Positions 33,619 to 41,347 of a DNA stretch of 45,856 bases are shown here, piece after piece. The DNA lies in NCBI GenBank assembly GCA_031287095.1, contig JAITTG010000054.1, positions 1 through 45,856 of the forward strand, written 5' to 3'. The stretch's first letter is position 1. The number at the start of each line of letters is the position of its first letter. This DNA is from Candidatus Parendomicrobium reticulitermitis (GTDB lineage Bacteria; Elusimicrobiota; Endomicrobiia; Endomicrobiales; Endomicrobiaceae). A program made the position numbers and the translations under genes. The notes below the pieces were generated by a model. It was not told the origin of the DNA. It saw only the letters and a program-made list of their open reading frames with translations, and searched no databases.

Positions 33619-33849
33619 ATGCAAGTAACTTTGACCGAATTAAAAACAAATACTGGTAAATATGTTGCTTTGGCTGATAGTGAAGACATTTTTATTACAA
33701 AAAATGGCAAGAAAATCGCCAAAATCACAAGCGCAAAAATGGATAAAATAACGTCTGCCAAAGCGCTTTTTGGTATTATTCCTAATGATATTGATTTAGA
33801 CTCATCTAGAATGGAGCGTTTAAATGAGCATAGTTCTATTAGATACTAA
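33619..33849 (+). CDS. Phd/YefM-family antitoxin
   Basis: The 76-residue protein begins MQVTLTELKTNTGKYVALADSEDIFITKNGKKIAKI, the typical Phd/YefM fold that binds DNA as a dimer, followed by a short C-terminal toxin-binding segment (KALFGIIPNDIDLDSSRMERL). The ATG follows AAGGAG at about 7 bases. It overlaps the PIN toxin gene by 26 bases, so expression is coupled. Confidence 0.88.
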   Translation: MQVTLTELKTNTGKYVALADSEDIFITKNGKKIAKITSAKMDKITSAKALFGIIPNDIDLDSSRMERLNEHSSIRY

Positions 33850-34261
33850 TATTCTTCTCGATGCTATTGCCAATCGCCCGCCTTTTTGCGTAAGCGCTCA
33901 AAAAATTTTTATACAAGCGGCGCAAGAGACAATAGATGCTCATATTACGGCAAATAGTCTTACAGATATTTATTATATAGCGAGAAAAGTTTTGTCGTCT
34001 GCGGCGGCGCATAGCGCTATTGAAGATATTTTGAATGTTTTTTCTATTGTCAGTATAGATGAAGATGATTGTAAAGAAGCAATTGACAGCGGTATTGATG
34101 ATTTTGAAGATGCTCTTATAATGGTTTGCGCCGAGAAAATAAAAGCAGACTATATTATAAGCAGAGACAAATCTTTTCAAAGCAGTACAAATACAATAAA
34201 AATCCTTTCAGCAGACGATTTTATCGCGCAGAACATATCCTACTTTCTCAATGAAAAATAA
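33824..34261 (+). CDS. PIN-domain toxin (VapC-like)
   Basis: The 145-residue PIN protein shows Asp7 in VLLDTNILLDA, a TANSLTDIYYIARK block, Asp96 in DDFEDALIMVCAEK and Asp115 in ISRDKSF. It belongs to the PIN group that pairs with Phd-type antitoxins. A GAGCG ribosome-site-like stretch inside the antitoxin gene precedes the ATG. Confidence 0.88.
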   Translation: MSIVLLDTNILLDAIANRPPFCVSAQKIFIQAAQETIDAHITANSLTDIYYIARKVLSSAAAHSAIEDILNVFSIVSIDEDDCKEAIDSGIDDFEDALIMVCAEKIKADYIISRDKSFQSSTNTIKILSADDFIAQNISYFLNEK

Positions 34262-34401
34262 ACTCTTTGATTTTATTGCGCTTGCGCAAAAGTATTTTGA
34301 GCGTATCTTGGCGTAATTTATATGCGGCGTTATATCGGCGGGTTTGAAATCCGTTCTTATAATGCTGAAAAGCGAAGCAACTATCCCATCGCGCTTAACT
34401 G

Positions 34402-35907
34402 TTAAGCCATCTGCGCACATTGCGGTTTTTGCCCTTTTACCAATTTTATACCCTTGTTTAAGCCTTCAACAGGGCATTTATTTTGGCAGATGCCGCAGCC
34501 TATACATAAGTCTCGGCTGACTTCGGGAGCGTCAACCGTATTGTCATTGACTGTTTGTTTGACAAATTTTATTGCTTTGCTTGGGATAGGACACATCTCT
34601 TCGCATACTAAACAAGTCACGCCCGTAGCCCAAGGTATGCAAATGTCTTTTTGAATTATCGCTTGCCCCATTTTAAATTGTTGTTTCTCTTCTATGGATA
34701 AAGGTTTAATTGCCTCTGTGGGGCACGCTTGCCCGCAGGCATTGCAATTGTATTCGCAATAACCTATTTTGGCATCCATTTTTGGAGTCCAAATTCCGTC
34801 AAATCCGCTTTCAATTCCCGACGGCTGCAGCCCGTTTGTTATACAGATTTTCATACAATTTCCGCAACGGACGCAGGCTTGTTTAAATTGCGGTTCAGGC
34901 AAGGCTCCGGGCGGACGGATGATATTATTTTTTGTATTTTCTAATTGTCCAAAAATGTTTTTCTTTCCAATCATCACAATGGCTGACGCTATGCCCGCCC
35001 CCCAATATAAAAATTGTTTTCTTGTAATTCCTTTTTTCTCATCAGTTTCTTTGTTTGAAATCGGCATTGTAGGCACAGGCCTTTTGCATTTGAGAGGAAC
35101 GCAATTCATACACATTATGCACTCGCTCTTTATGATAGTTGCGTCTTGTCTTATAGCGTTTGTAGGGCAATTGTTTTTACATTTGCCGCAAGCGTTCATA
35201 CAGGCTCTTGATTTGACGCCGAAAGGCGCTTTGACCGACAAAATTCCAAGCGATGCTCCCAATGGGCAAATATATCTGCACCAAAACCGTTTCTTAAACA
35301 AAACAAAAATTATAGGAACGACGAACAAAACGAGAAATATAGTTGAATGATTAAATGATATTAGCCTTGCGTCAAAAATAAAATTTTGAGTGAAAGAATA
35401 TAAATTTGAGCCTATGTTAAAATTCATTATCAAATACTCAAACACAATATCATTTGCAAAATTTAAAGCGGGGAAAAGTTTCATATATAAGAATCTTGAA
35501 AATATTGTGATAGGTTCGGCATACCATACAAATTGAAAACCCAAAACCGCCGCTATAAAAAAGAGCGTTAGCAAAATATATTTTGAAAACAGCGCTTTTG
35601 AAGGCTCTTTTTCTGTCCATTTTCTAAAAGGCTTGAATATAAAAGCGGCAAAATCCATCACAGCTCCGAAAGGGCAAAGCCATCCGCAAAACGCTCTCCC
35701 AAAAAGCAAAGCGCCGATGATAAAAACCGCGCATAAAATCAGCCCTTTAAAAAGATGAACGGAAGACAAAGCCGCTAAAAACGACATAGACGGCGAAGCC
35801 AAAAAGAAATTCAAAGACGGCAATTTGGGCGGATAACTCAAAAGGAACATAGTTGCCGCAGTAAATAGGAAAACCAATATCTGAATTGAAATTCTTAATT
35901 TTTTCAT
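34402..35907 (-). CDS. NapH/NapG-like membrane polyferredoxin with an internal Tat-like motif
   Basis: The 501-residue protein joins a NapH-type membrane part and a ferredoxin-rich tail. The membrane part (about residues 5-225) has the CGWLCPFGA (74) and CRYICPLGA (210) motifs. Two [4Fe-4S] sets follow: CMNACGKCKNNCP and CIMCMNC. Next comes ITRKQFLYWGAGIASAIVMIG (about 294-314), a Tat-signal-like hydrophobic segment with Arg-Lys in place of Arg-Arg. The tail has CVRCGNCMKIC, CNACGQACP, CLVCEEMCP and CIGCGICQNKCP. It would take electrons from quinol or a partner and carry them across the membrane. It is the last gene after tatA, tatC and DUF362. The ATG at 35907 has only a weak AGAGGA before it. 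Confidence 0.85.
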   Translation of the reverse strand: MKKLRISIQILVFLFTAATMFLLSYPPKLPSLNFFLASPSMSFLAALSSVHLFKGLILCAVFIIGALLFGRAFCGWLCPFGAVMDFAAFIFKPFRKWTEKEPSKALFSKYILLTLFFIAAVLGFQFVWYAEPITIFSRFLYMKLFPALNFANDIVFEYLIMNFNIGSNLYSFTQNFIFDARLISFNHSTIFLVLFVVPIIFVLFKKRFWCRYICPLGASLGILSVKAPFGVKSRACMNACGKCKNNCPTNAIRQDATIIKSECIMCMNCVPLKCKRPVPTMPISNKETDEKKGITRKQFLYWGAGIASAIVMIGKKNIFGQLENTKNNIIRPPGALPEPQFKQACVRCGNCMKICITNGLQPSGIESGFDGIWTPKMDAKIGYCEYNCNACGQACPTEAIKPLSIEEKQQFKMGQAIIQKDICIPWATGVTCLVCEEMCPIPSKAIKFVKQTVNDNTVDAPEVSRDLCIGCGICQNKCPVEGLNKGIKLVKGQKPQCAQMA

Positions 35908-36107
35908 TTTATCCTCTTGTTGTTATCATTGTGTTATTGCCGCTATTGCGTTGTTGTCGTCATTGCGGGGAGACTGCGGGTCAGCCCGCAATTGACGGAT
36001 GATTTTGAACTTCAAAAGAAACATAGTTGTTGTAAATAGAAAAGCCAATATCTAAATTGAAATTCTTTCCTTTCATCATTGCCGAGCGTTATTATCGGAA
36101 ATCTATT
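35908..36107. repeat. Gap with a decayed copy of the polyferredoxin 5' end, a family D element and a family C piece
   Basis: Bases 36009-36077 resemble the gene's own first 70 bases (35838-35907) at most positions. Between them is a family D element at about 35958-35996 (ATTGCGGGGAG...TCAGCCCGCAAT). A family C piece (CATTGCCGAGCGTTATTATCGGAAATC) follows at 36077-36104. Confidence 0.7.
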
Positions 36108-37109
36108 TTATTTTTCAATTTTCACTTTTGAATTTGGCGAGAATAGTTTTCCAAGTCCTTTTTGCGCGCTGATATTTATATAACCTATGGATTTAGGCTC
36201 TTTGTTAAAAAATGTTTTTGCGCTGTAACTATCCGCCAAAACTCCGTCGGCTGAGGCTACTACTGTATTTTTCTTAACAACATCAGCCAAATTACCGCCG
36301 CGCGGACCATTTCTTGTGATGACTGCATTTGCGTCAATAATATAGAGGTCTGGTTTAAAAAACTCATTTAATTCATAAATGCTTTCGTCCAAATTCCAAT
36401 GGCATTGTCCTCTCCCGCCGCCCATGTAGCCTATGAGATTTTTTAATCCCATAGAAAGTTGAGCCTGCCCATGATGTTTTGCCACAGGAACGCTTATTAA
36501 CACATCGCAGTCAACGCCGTCTTTAATTAGCATAAAATCTTCTAATACTGCGTTTGGTCTATTAAATTTCGCGGGTAGAAATCTAAAATTATCAGTATAA
36601 AAAACTTCAGCGCCTGCGGCTTTTGCGGCGGCGGCTATTCCGGAATTTTCATAACTAGACTTTCTATCATTTAGCGTATTATCAAAAACTCTCACCGCTT
36701 TTGCCCCGCTTTCAAAACACATTTTCACTACTTCGCTTACCACTGCGGGATTTGTATTTGCCGCGTATTGAGGCGTTAAATTCCAAGACATATTCGGCTT
36801 TAATGCCACAATATCTCCTTTCTTTACAAATTTGCCCATACCCCCCAGCAATTCAACCGCTCTTCTTGTGATTGCGGACGGATTTGAGCCTGTCGCTGCC
36901 GTCAAATCAAAATCCGTTGTAATACCAGCCCTTTTATTTCTTGGATACAAGGCTTTTGTGTTTTGGGCAAAAACATTTTTTGCAGATTTTGACGATAATC
37001 CCAAAACGGCTGCCGCCGCGGCGGCTGTTTTTAAGAAAGTTTTCCTTGTCATATCCTTGCCCAAGATTTCTTTTGTTTTTTCTGCGATTTTTTCAACATT
37101 GTTCTTCAT
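36108..37109 (-). CDS. DUF362 family ferredoxin-associated protein with Tat-like signal
   Basis: The 333-residue protein has a DUF362 core: ALKPNMSWN, KAVRVFDNTLN, DVLISVPVAKHHGQAQLSMGLKNLIGYMG and NAVITRNGPRGGNLADV. Its N-terminus has a 20-residue charged lead, then MTRKTFLKTAAAAAAVLGLSS, a Tat-type signal with Arg22-Lys23 in place of the twin arginines. It is therefore probably exported folded. The gene overlaps tatC by 17 bases, follows AAAGGAG, and lies upstream of the polyferredoxin gene. DUF362 proteins often occur with ferredoxin-like partners; the reaction is unknown. Confidence 0.85.
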   Translation of the reverse strand: MKNNVEKIAEKTKEILGKDMTRKTFLKTAAAAAAVLGLSSKSAKNVFAQNTKALYPRNKRAGITTDFDLTAATGSNPSAITRRAVELLGGMGKFVKKGDIVALKPNMSWNLTPQYAANTNPAVVSEVVKMCFESGAKAVRVFDNTLNDRKSSYENSGIAAAAKAAGAEVFYTDNFRFLPAKFNRPNAVLEDFMLIKDGVDCDVLISVPVAKHHGQAQLSMGLKNLIGYMGGGRGQCHWNLDESIYELNEFFKPDLYIIDANAVITRNGPRGGNLADVVKKNTVVASADGVLADSYSAKTFFNKEPKSIGYINISAQKGLGKLFSPNSKVKIEK

Positions 37110-37836
37110 AGGCTTTTTCTCCTTTAAACATATTTTTTTTGTGGACAGTTTTAGAAAATATAACTCCGACTTCGTATAAAATTATCATAGGGACTACAAA
37201 AAGCGCCAAACTAAAAACATCTGTGGTAGGCGTAATCACTGCCGCGGCTATTATCAAAGCAAAATACGCTTCTTTTCTTTTTGAAATCAACATTTTTGGC
37301 GTAATCAACCCGATTTTTGTAAGTATAAAAGCCGCAAGCGGTATTTGAAAAATTCCCGCCCCGCATAGTAAAAGAGCCATTGTAAAAGATATATAAGACG
37401 ACAAAGTTATTTGAATTGCCGAATCCGTAAGCCCCTTAGACAAAAATGTCAAAAAAGCAATCGCTTTTGATAAAACCGTCCAATACACAAAAGCCCCGCC
37501 GCATACAAAAAGTAAAAATGCTATTGCCGCCCATTTCAATATACTTATATCTTTTGCGCCTACCGCGGGTTTTATAAAACTAAAAATTTCCCAAAAAATT
37601 AAAGGGCTTGCAAAGATAAGCCCTGAAAACAAAGCGGTTTTAAGATAAATTGTTATAGATTCGGCGGGTTTTAAAATCAAAAAGTTTTCTATCAAACCTT
37701 TTGATGGGAGTTTTAATATATATAGTATTTCGTCAGAAAAGTAAAAAGCCAAGATTGCGGACATTAAAACAAAAATTATGCAACGGATAAGCCGCGTTCT
37801 AAACTCTTCAAGATGCTGGCTGACAGTCATTTTCAT
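37093..37836 (-). CDS. tatC: Sec-independent protein translocase TatC
   Basis: The 247-residue protein has six hydrophobic segments and the TatC start MTVSQHLEEFRTRLIRC (consensus HLxELRxRL), which with the first loop binds the twin-arginine motif. FASPLIFWEIFSFIKPAV and AAVITPTTDVFSLALFVVPMIILYE are typical. I use the ATG at 37836; a TTG one codon earlier is possible, since GGAAG lies at the end of tatA. It follows tatA with a short gap and its end overlaps the DUF362 gene. Confidence 0.93.
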   Translation of the reverse strand: MKMTVSQHLEEFRTRLIRCIIFVLMSAILAFYFSDEILYILKLPSKGLIENFLILKPAESITIYLKTALFSGLIFASPLIFWEIFSFIKPAVGAKDISILKWAAIAFLLFVCGGAFVYWTVLSKAIAFLTFLSKGLTDSAIQITLSSYISFTMALLLCGAGIFQIPLAAFILTKIGLITPKMLISKRKEAYFALIIAAAVITPTTDVFSLALFVVPMIILYEVGVIFSKTVHKKNMFKGEKAYEEQC

Positions 37837-37842
37837 CAAAAA

Positions 37843-38052
37843 TTAATCTTCCTTATCTTTTTTCAAAGGAATATCCGAATTTTCAATCTCTTTTGGTTTA
37901 TCGTCATAGTCAGACTTATCGCCCATCCCTTTTTTAAACTCATTTATGGATTTGCCAAGCGACTTAGCAATTCCCGGCAATCTCTTAGCGCCAAAAAATA
38001 ACAAAGCCAAAAGCAAAATAACAATCAATTCCTGAAATCCCAAACCAAACAT
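37843..38052 (-). CDS. tatA: Sec-independent protein translocase TatA
   Basis: The 69-residue protein has the TatA form: FGLGFQELIVILLLALLFFGAKRLPGIAKSLGKSINEFKKG, then an acidic and basic tail. It forms the variable-size export pore with TatC. No tatB is present, as in minimal TatAC systems. The ATG at 38052 follows GGAGGG. A minus-strand TATAAT (38082-38087) is a candidate -10 for the whole tat operon. Confidence 0.93.
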   Translation of the reverse strand: MFGLGFQELIVILLLALLFFGAKRLPGIAKSLGKSINEFKKGMGDKSDYDDKPKEIENSDIPLKKDKED

Positions 38053-38108
38053 AAACCCTCCAATTATTTTAAAAGCGCGGCATTATAGTATATTTATTAC
38101 TTCTATTA
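38053..38108 (-). promoter_or_regulatory. tatA leader with candidate -10 box
   Basis: TATAAT on the minus strand at 38082-38087 lies 30 bases before the start codon, with GGAGGG in between. No good -35 is seen. Confidence 0.4.
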
Positions 38109-38460
38109 TATGGGCGCGGGGCAGACCAATCGTCATTGGATAGGATAGATATTTTAGGCGCGCCCTATGCGGGCAGCGATTATTATCAATTAGATTTAGC
38201 AGATGGCTATAAGTCTTTGATTTTGAAAGTATTAGCAAGCCAAATCTCAATACCGTCAACGCCAAGCATAGACGAAATCGCCGGCAATAAATTTTTTACT
38301 AATGCGCTGTCATTAGCCGCAAGGTATAACGGACTTGACGGCGTCTATAATAGAATGGAGCAAAACGCAGCAAAACAAAAAGGCAATGTTTGGGCGGGTT
38401 TATACGGCGGCGGCAAAACGGCAGATGAGTTTAGCGTCAATAGAAACAGCAACAATCTCA
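38109..38460 (+). pseudogene. Fragment of an autotransporter-like surface protein
   Basis: A frame without a start codon or ribosome site reads DRIDILGAPYAGSDYYQLDLADGYKSL, then LAARYNGLDGVYNRMEQNAAKQKGNVWAGLYGGGKTADEFSVN. The last part resembles the start of an autotransporter beta-barrel (NVWAxxYGGxxxxDxF). Both ends are missing, and the frame runs at its 3' end into a family B repeat (38441 onwards). I regard it as a remnant. Confidence 0.4.
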
Positions 38461-38580
38461 GTCTTGTCGTTTTGCGTTTTTTGCGTTTATAATCTTTGCG
38501 CGGCTTGCGAGAAAGTTGTTTTTTATAAAATACCGCTTGATTTTTGATACAATCTATCCACTTTCAAAAAAAGAGGGCAA
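38461..38580. repeat. Family B piece before xseA
   Basis: GTCTTGTCGTTTTGCG and GCGGCTTGCGAGAAAG match family B. The last 40 bases hold a possible xseA -10 (TACAAT near 38549). Confidence 0.45.
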
Positions 38581-39813
38581 ATGGAGCAAGAACAGGAACT
38601 ATATTTTGACAGCGGCGGACGGCTTGTTTATACCGTAAGTCAAATAAATAATGAGATAAAGGAAGTTTTAGAAGGCTCTTATCCCGCTGTTTGGATTGAG
38701 GGAGAAATTTCCAACTTCAAATCTTACAATTCAGGACATTTCTATTTTTATCTTAAAGATGAAAAATCCCAAATAAAAGCAGTGATGTTTTCTTTTGCAA
38801 ATAATTCTTTGTCTTTTGAGCCGCAAGACGGCATGAAAGTTTTAGTTTTTGGGCGAATAAGCGCGTATCCCGCGCGCGGCGAGTATCAAATTATTGTCAG
38901 CCGAATTGAACAAATAGGCATTGGGGATTTGGCAAAAAAGTTTGAACAATTAAAAAAACAATTAGAACATGAAGGACTTTTTGACGATGCCCATAAAAAA
39001 CCCATCCCCAGCCTTATAAATAGAATAGGCATCGTTACTTCCCAAGACGGCGCGGCTTTACGCGATATTTTGACAGTTTTAGATAGTTTGGGGGCAGAGG
39101 TTGAAGTTTTGATTTATCCATCTCGAGTGCAGGGCGGCGAGGCGCAAAAAGAAATCCCGCAGGCAATAAGATATTTGAATGCGCATCATAAAGAATTAGA
39201 TATTTTGCTTGTAGGCAGAGGCGGCGGCTCTATTGAGGATTTGTGGGCTTTTAACACAGAGCCTGTGGCAAGAGCGATTTTTGATTCTCAAATCCCAATA
39301 ATTTCCTGCATAGGTCATGAAACTGATTTTACCATAGCGGATTTTGCGGCGGATTTAAGAGCGCCAACCCCGTCAGCCGCCGCAGAAATGGCAGTGCGCA
39401 ATAAATTGGAAATAGTAAAAAATCTACAATACGCAAAAGAAAATCTTATAGATTCAATAAACGATATCTACGATGACAATTTCCAGCAAGTTAAAAATTT
39501 TGCTCTATCAAGAGCTTTTGTCAGTCCGCATCTTATATATGAAGATAAAATTTCTTATGTAGTTCAACTTGATGATGATTTAAAATTGATTATGGACAAA
39601 TTTTTATCAGCAAAACAAGAAAAACTTTCTGTAATGTCTCATCAATTAGACCTTGTCTCTCCGCTTTCTGTTTTAAAAAGAGGATATGCCGTATGCAGTG
39701 CGGACGACGGCTCAATCTTAAAAGACACAAGCGCAATTTCCGTAGGCGACAATATAACCGTGAGGCTAGCAAAAGGAAACTTTAAAGCATCCGTATCGTC
39801 ATTGCAGTCTTGA
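38581..39813 (+). CDS. xseA: Exodeoxyribonuclease VII large subunit
   Basis: The 410-residue protein has the N-terminal OB fold (YTVSQINNEIKEVLEG, VWIEGEISNFKSYNSGHFYFYLKD) and the catalytic block: GIVTSQDGAALRDIL, YPSRVQGGEAQKEI, LLVGRGGGSIEDLWAFN, ISCIGHETDFTIADFAADLRAPTPSAAAEM. With XseB it degrades single-stranded DNA. AGAGGG precedes the ATG. The last residues (VSSLQS) and the TGA are read from a family D repeat, so the native C-terminus was changed by repeat insertion. The gene opens the xseA-xseB-ispA-dxs series, a common bacterial order. Confidence 0.95.
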   Translation: MEQEQELYFDSGGRLVYTVSQINNEIKEVLEGSYPAVWIEGEISNFKSYNSGHFYFYLKDEKSQIKAVMFSFANNSLSFEPQDGMKVLVFGRISAYPARGEYQIIVSRIEQIGIGDLAKKFEQLKKQLEHEGLFDDAHKKPIPSLINRIGIVTSQDGAALRDILTVLDSLGAEVEVLIYPSRVQGGEAQKEIPQAIRYLNAHHKELDILLVGRGGGSIEDLWAFNTEPVARAIFDSQIPIISCIGHETDFTIADFAADLRAPTPSAAAEMAVRNKLEIVKNLQYAKENLIDSINDIYDDNFQQVKNFALSRAFVSPHLIYEDKISYVVQLDDDLKLIMDKFLSAKQEKLSVMSHQLDLVSPLSVLKRGYAVCSADDGSILKDTSAISVGDNITVRLAKGNFKASVSSLQS

Positions 39814-39875
39814 CTTGCAATCCCCGCGCCTCGCCGCCTGCGGGCAAGACCAGCAATCTCAAATAGGAGGGAAAA

Positions 39876-40106
39876 ATGACAACAAATAAAAAACAATTAA
39901 ATTTTGAAAAGTCTCTTGAAAGGCTTGAAACTATCACAACTGAAATGGAAAACGCCGATCCAGACTTGGACAAGGCTTTCGCTCTTTTTAGCGAGGGCAT
40001 AGAATTAGTAAAATTCTGCTCGGAAAAATTAAACGAAACAAGAAAGAAAATAGAAATCCTAACAAAAGACGCGGACAAAATCATAAAGAAAAAATTTGAG
40101 GAGTAA
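39876..40106 (+). CDS. xseB: Exodeoxyribonuclease VII small subunit
   Basis: The 76-residue protein fits XseB in length and pattern (LNFEKSLERLETITTEMENADPDLDKAFALFSEGIELVKFC). Its helical hairpins coat the large subunit. GGAGGG precedes the ATG. The 62-base gap after xseA is mostly family D repeat. Confidence 0.93.
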   Translation: MTTNKKQLNFEKSLERLETITTEMENADPDLDKAFALFSEGIELVKFCSEKLNETRKKIEILTKDADKIIKKKFEE

Positions 40107-40175
40107 AATCAGTCTCGTGTTGTCATTACGGAACATGCCGGCAGGCGGCGTATAAAAGAATTATAGGGGTAAAAA

Positions 40176-41069
40176 ATGGACAATAAAACTTTAACAAAAG
40201 AACTTAAAAAAAATGCCGTTATCATCAATGCCGCTTTAAAAAAATTCTTGCCAAAAGACAATTCGCTAATATCTCAAACTATGAGATATGCCGTTTTAAA
40301 CGGCGGTAAAAGACTTCGCCCTTTTCTCGTTATCACTGCGGCAGAACTTGTCGGCGGCAATATAAAATTTGTTCTGCCTGCGGCTTGCGCTTTGGAATAT
40401 GTTCACAGTTATTCTTTGGTTCACGACGATTTGCCCGCTATGGATAATGACGATTTGCGCCGCGGAAAACCTACGACTCATAAAAAATTCGGCGAGGCGG
40501 CTGCGATTTTGTGCGGCGACGCTTTGCTTACCGAAAGTTTTAAACTCATAATAAAATCTCAAGCAAAAGCAGAATATAAAAATATCGCCGTCGGCGTTCT
40601 TGCGGATTTTGCGGGCTATCAGGGTATGGTTGGCGGTCAAGTTGAGGATACTCTTGAAACAGACGGTTGGAAAAAGAAACGGATAACTTATCTATCGGAA
40701 AAACTTTTAAGCATTGAGGCTAAAAAAACTTCCGCTTTGCTTACTGCAAGTTTATATACAGGCGCGGTTTTGTCCGGCGCAAATGAAAAACAAAAAGAGG
40801 CTTTTTTAAACTATGGTTTTCATATAGGCTGCGCTTTTCAAATCGCAGACGATATTTTAGATGTTTATGCAGACAAAAAACTTCTCGGCAAAAAAGGCAG
40901 CGACAAAGACAATAACAAACTCACCGCTCTTTCTCTTTTTGGCAAAGAAGGGGCTCAAGAGAAAGCGTCGTCTCATATCAAAGCCGCAAAAGCCGTTTTA
41001 AAAACCTTCGGCAAAAAAGCCGATATATTACGCGCTCTGGCTGATTATATAGTAGATAGGACATATTAA
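40176..41069 (+). CDS. ispA: Polyprenyl (farnesyl/geranylgeranyl) diphosphate synthase
   Basis: The 297-residue protein has the first Asp-rich motif LVHDDLPAMDNDDLRRGKPT (about residues 82-101) with short-chain features, GGKRLRPFL before it and the second Asp-rich motif FQIADDILDVY near residue 222. It condenses IPP with DMAPP into C15 or C20 diphosphates. AGGGG precedes the ATG. The place before dxs, which makes the precursor of IPP, supports the role. Product length cannot be settled from sequence alone. Confidence 0.92.
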   Translation: MDNKTLTKELKKNAVIINAALKKFLPKDNSLISQTMRYAVLNGGKRLRPFLVITAAELVGGNIKFVLPAACALEYVHSYSLVHDDLPAMDNDDLRRGKPTTHKKFGEAAAILCGDALLTESFKLIIKSQAKAEYKNIAVGVLADFAGYQGMVGGQVEDTLETDGWKKKRITYLSEKLLSIEAKKTSALLTASLYTGAVLSGANEKQKEAFLNYGFHIGCAFQIADDILDVYADKKLLGKKGSDKDNNKLTALSLFGKEGAQEKASSHIKAAKAVLKTFGKKADILRALADYIVDRTY

Positions 41070-41347
41070 ATAGACATTTCTATCGTCGTTGTCGTCAATT
41101 GCAGGCTTTGAGTTTATCATTGCGGTTTGTAAGTTTGCGGGCTTGACCCGCAATCTCCGTCAATTGACGAGATGTAGTTAATAGATATTTCGCATAACTG
41201 ATATATAAAAAGTGTGATAGTATAGATATTGTCGTTGCGCGTTAACGGAGATCGTCTATTTTTATGCGTTGGCTGCGCAAGAGGTCTAATCCCGTAATGA
41301 CGGCGGGAATAGTTTTTTAAAGATAGATATTAGAGAGGATGCATTAA
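41070..41347. repeat. Gap with families D, F and E before dxs
   Basis: Family D is at about 41133-41172 (GCGGGCTTGACCCGCAATCTC and a following TCAATTGACG). Family F (41180-41240) and family E (41253-41290) are contiguous here, unlike at 11.9-12.3 kb. The last 50 bases hold the dxs ribosome site. Confidence 0.6.

Noticed and set aside
26276-34261. Reading the 26-34 kb block as a dedicated anti-phage defence island
   Set aside because: Toxin-antitoxin modules and a phage remnant are present, but no restriction, CBASS, Abi or other recognised defence operon is seen.
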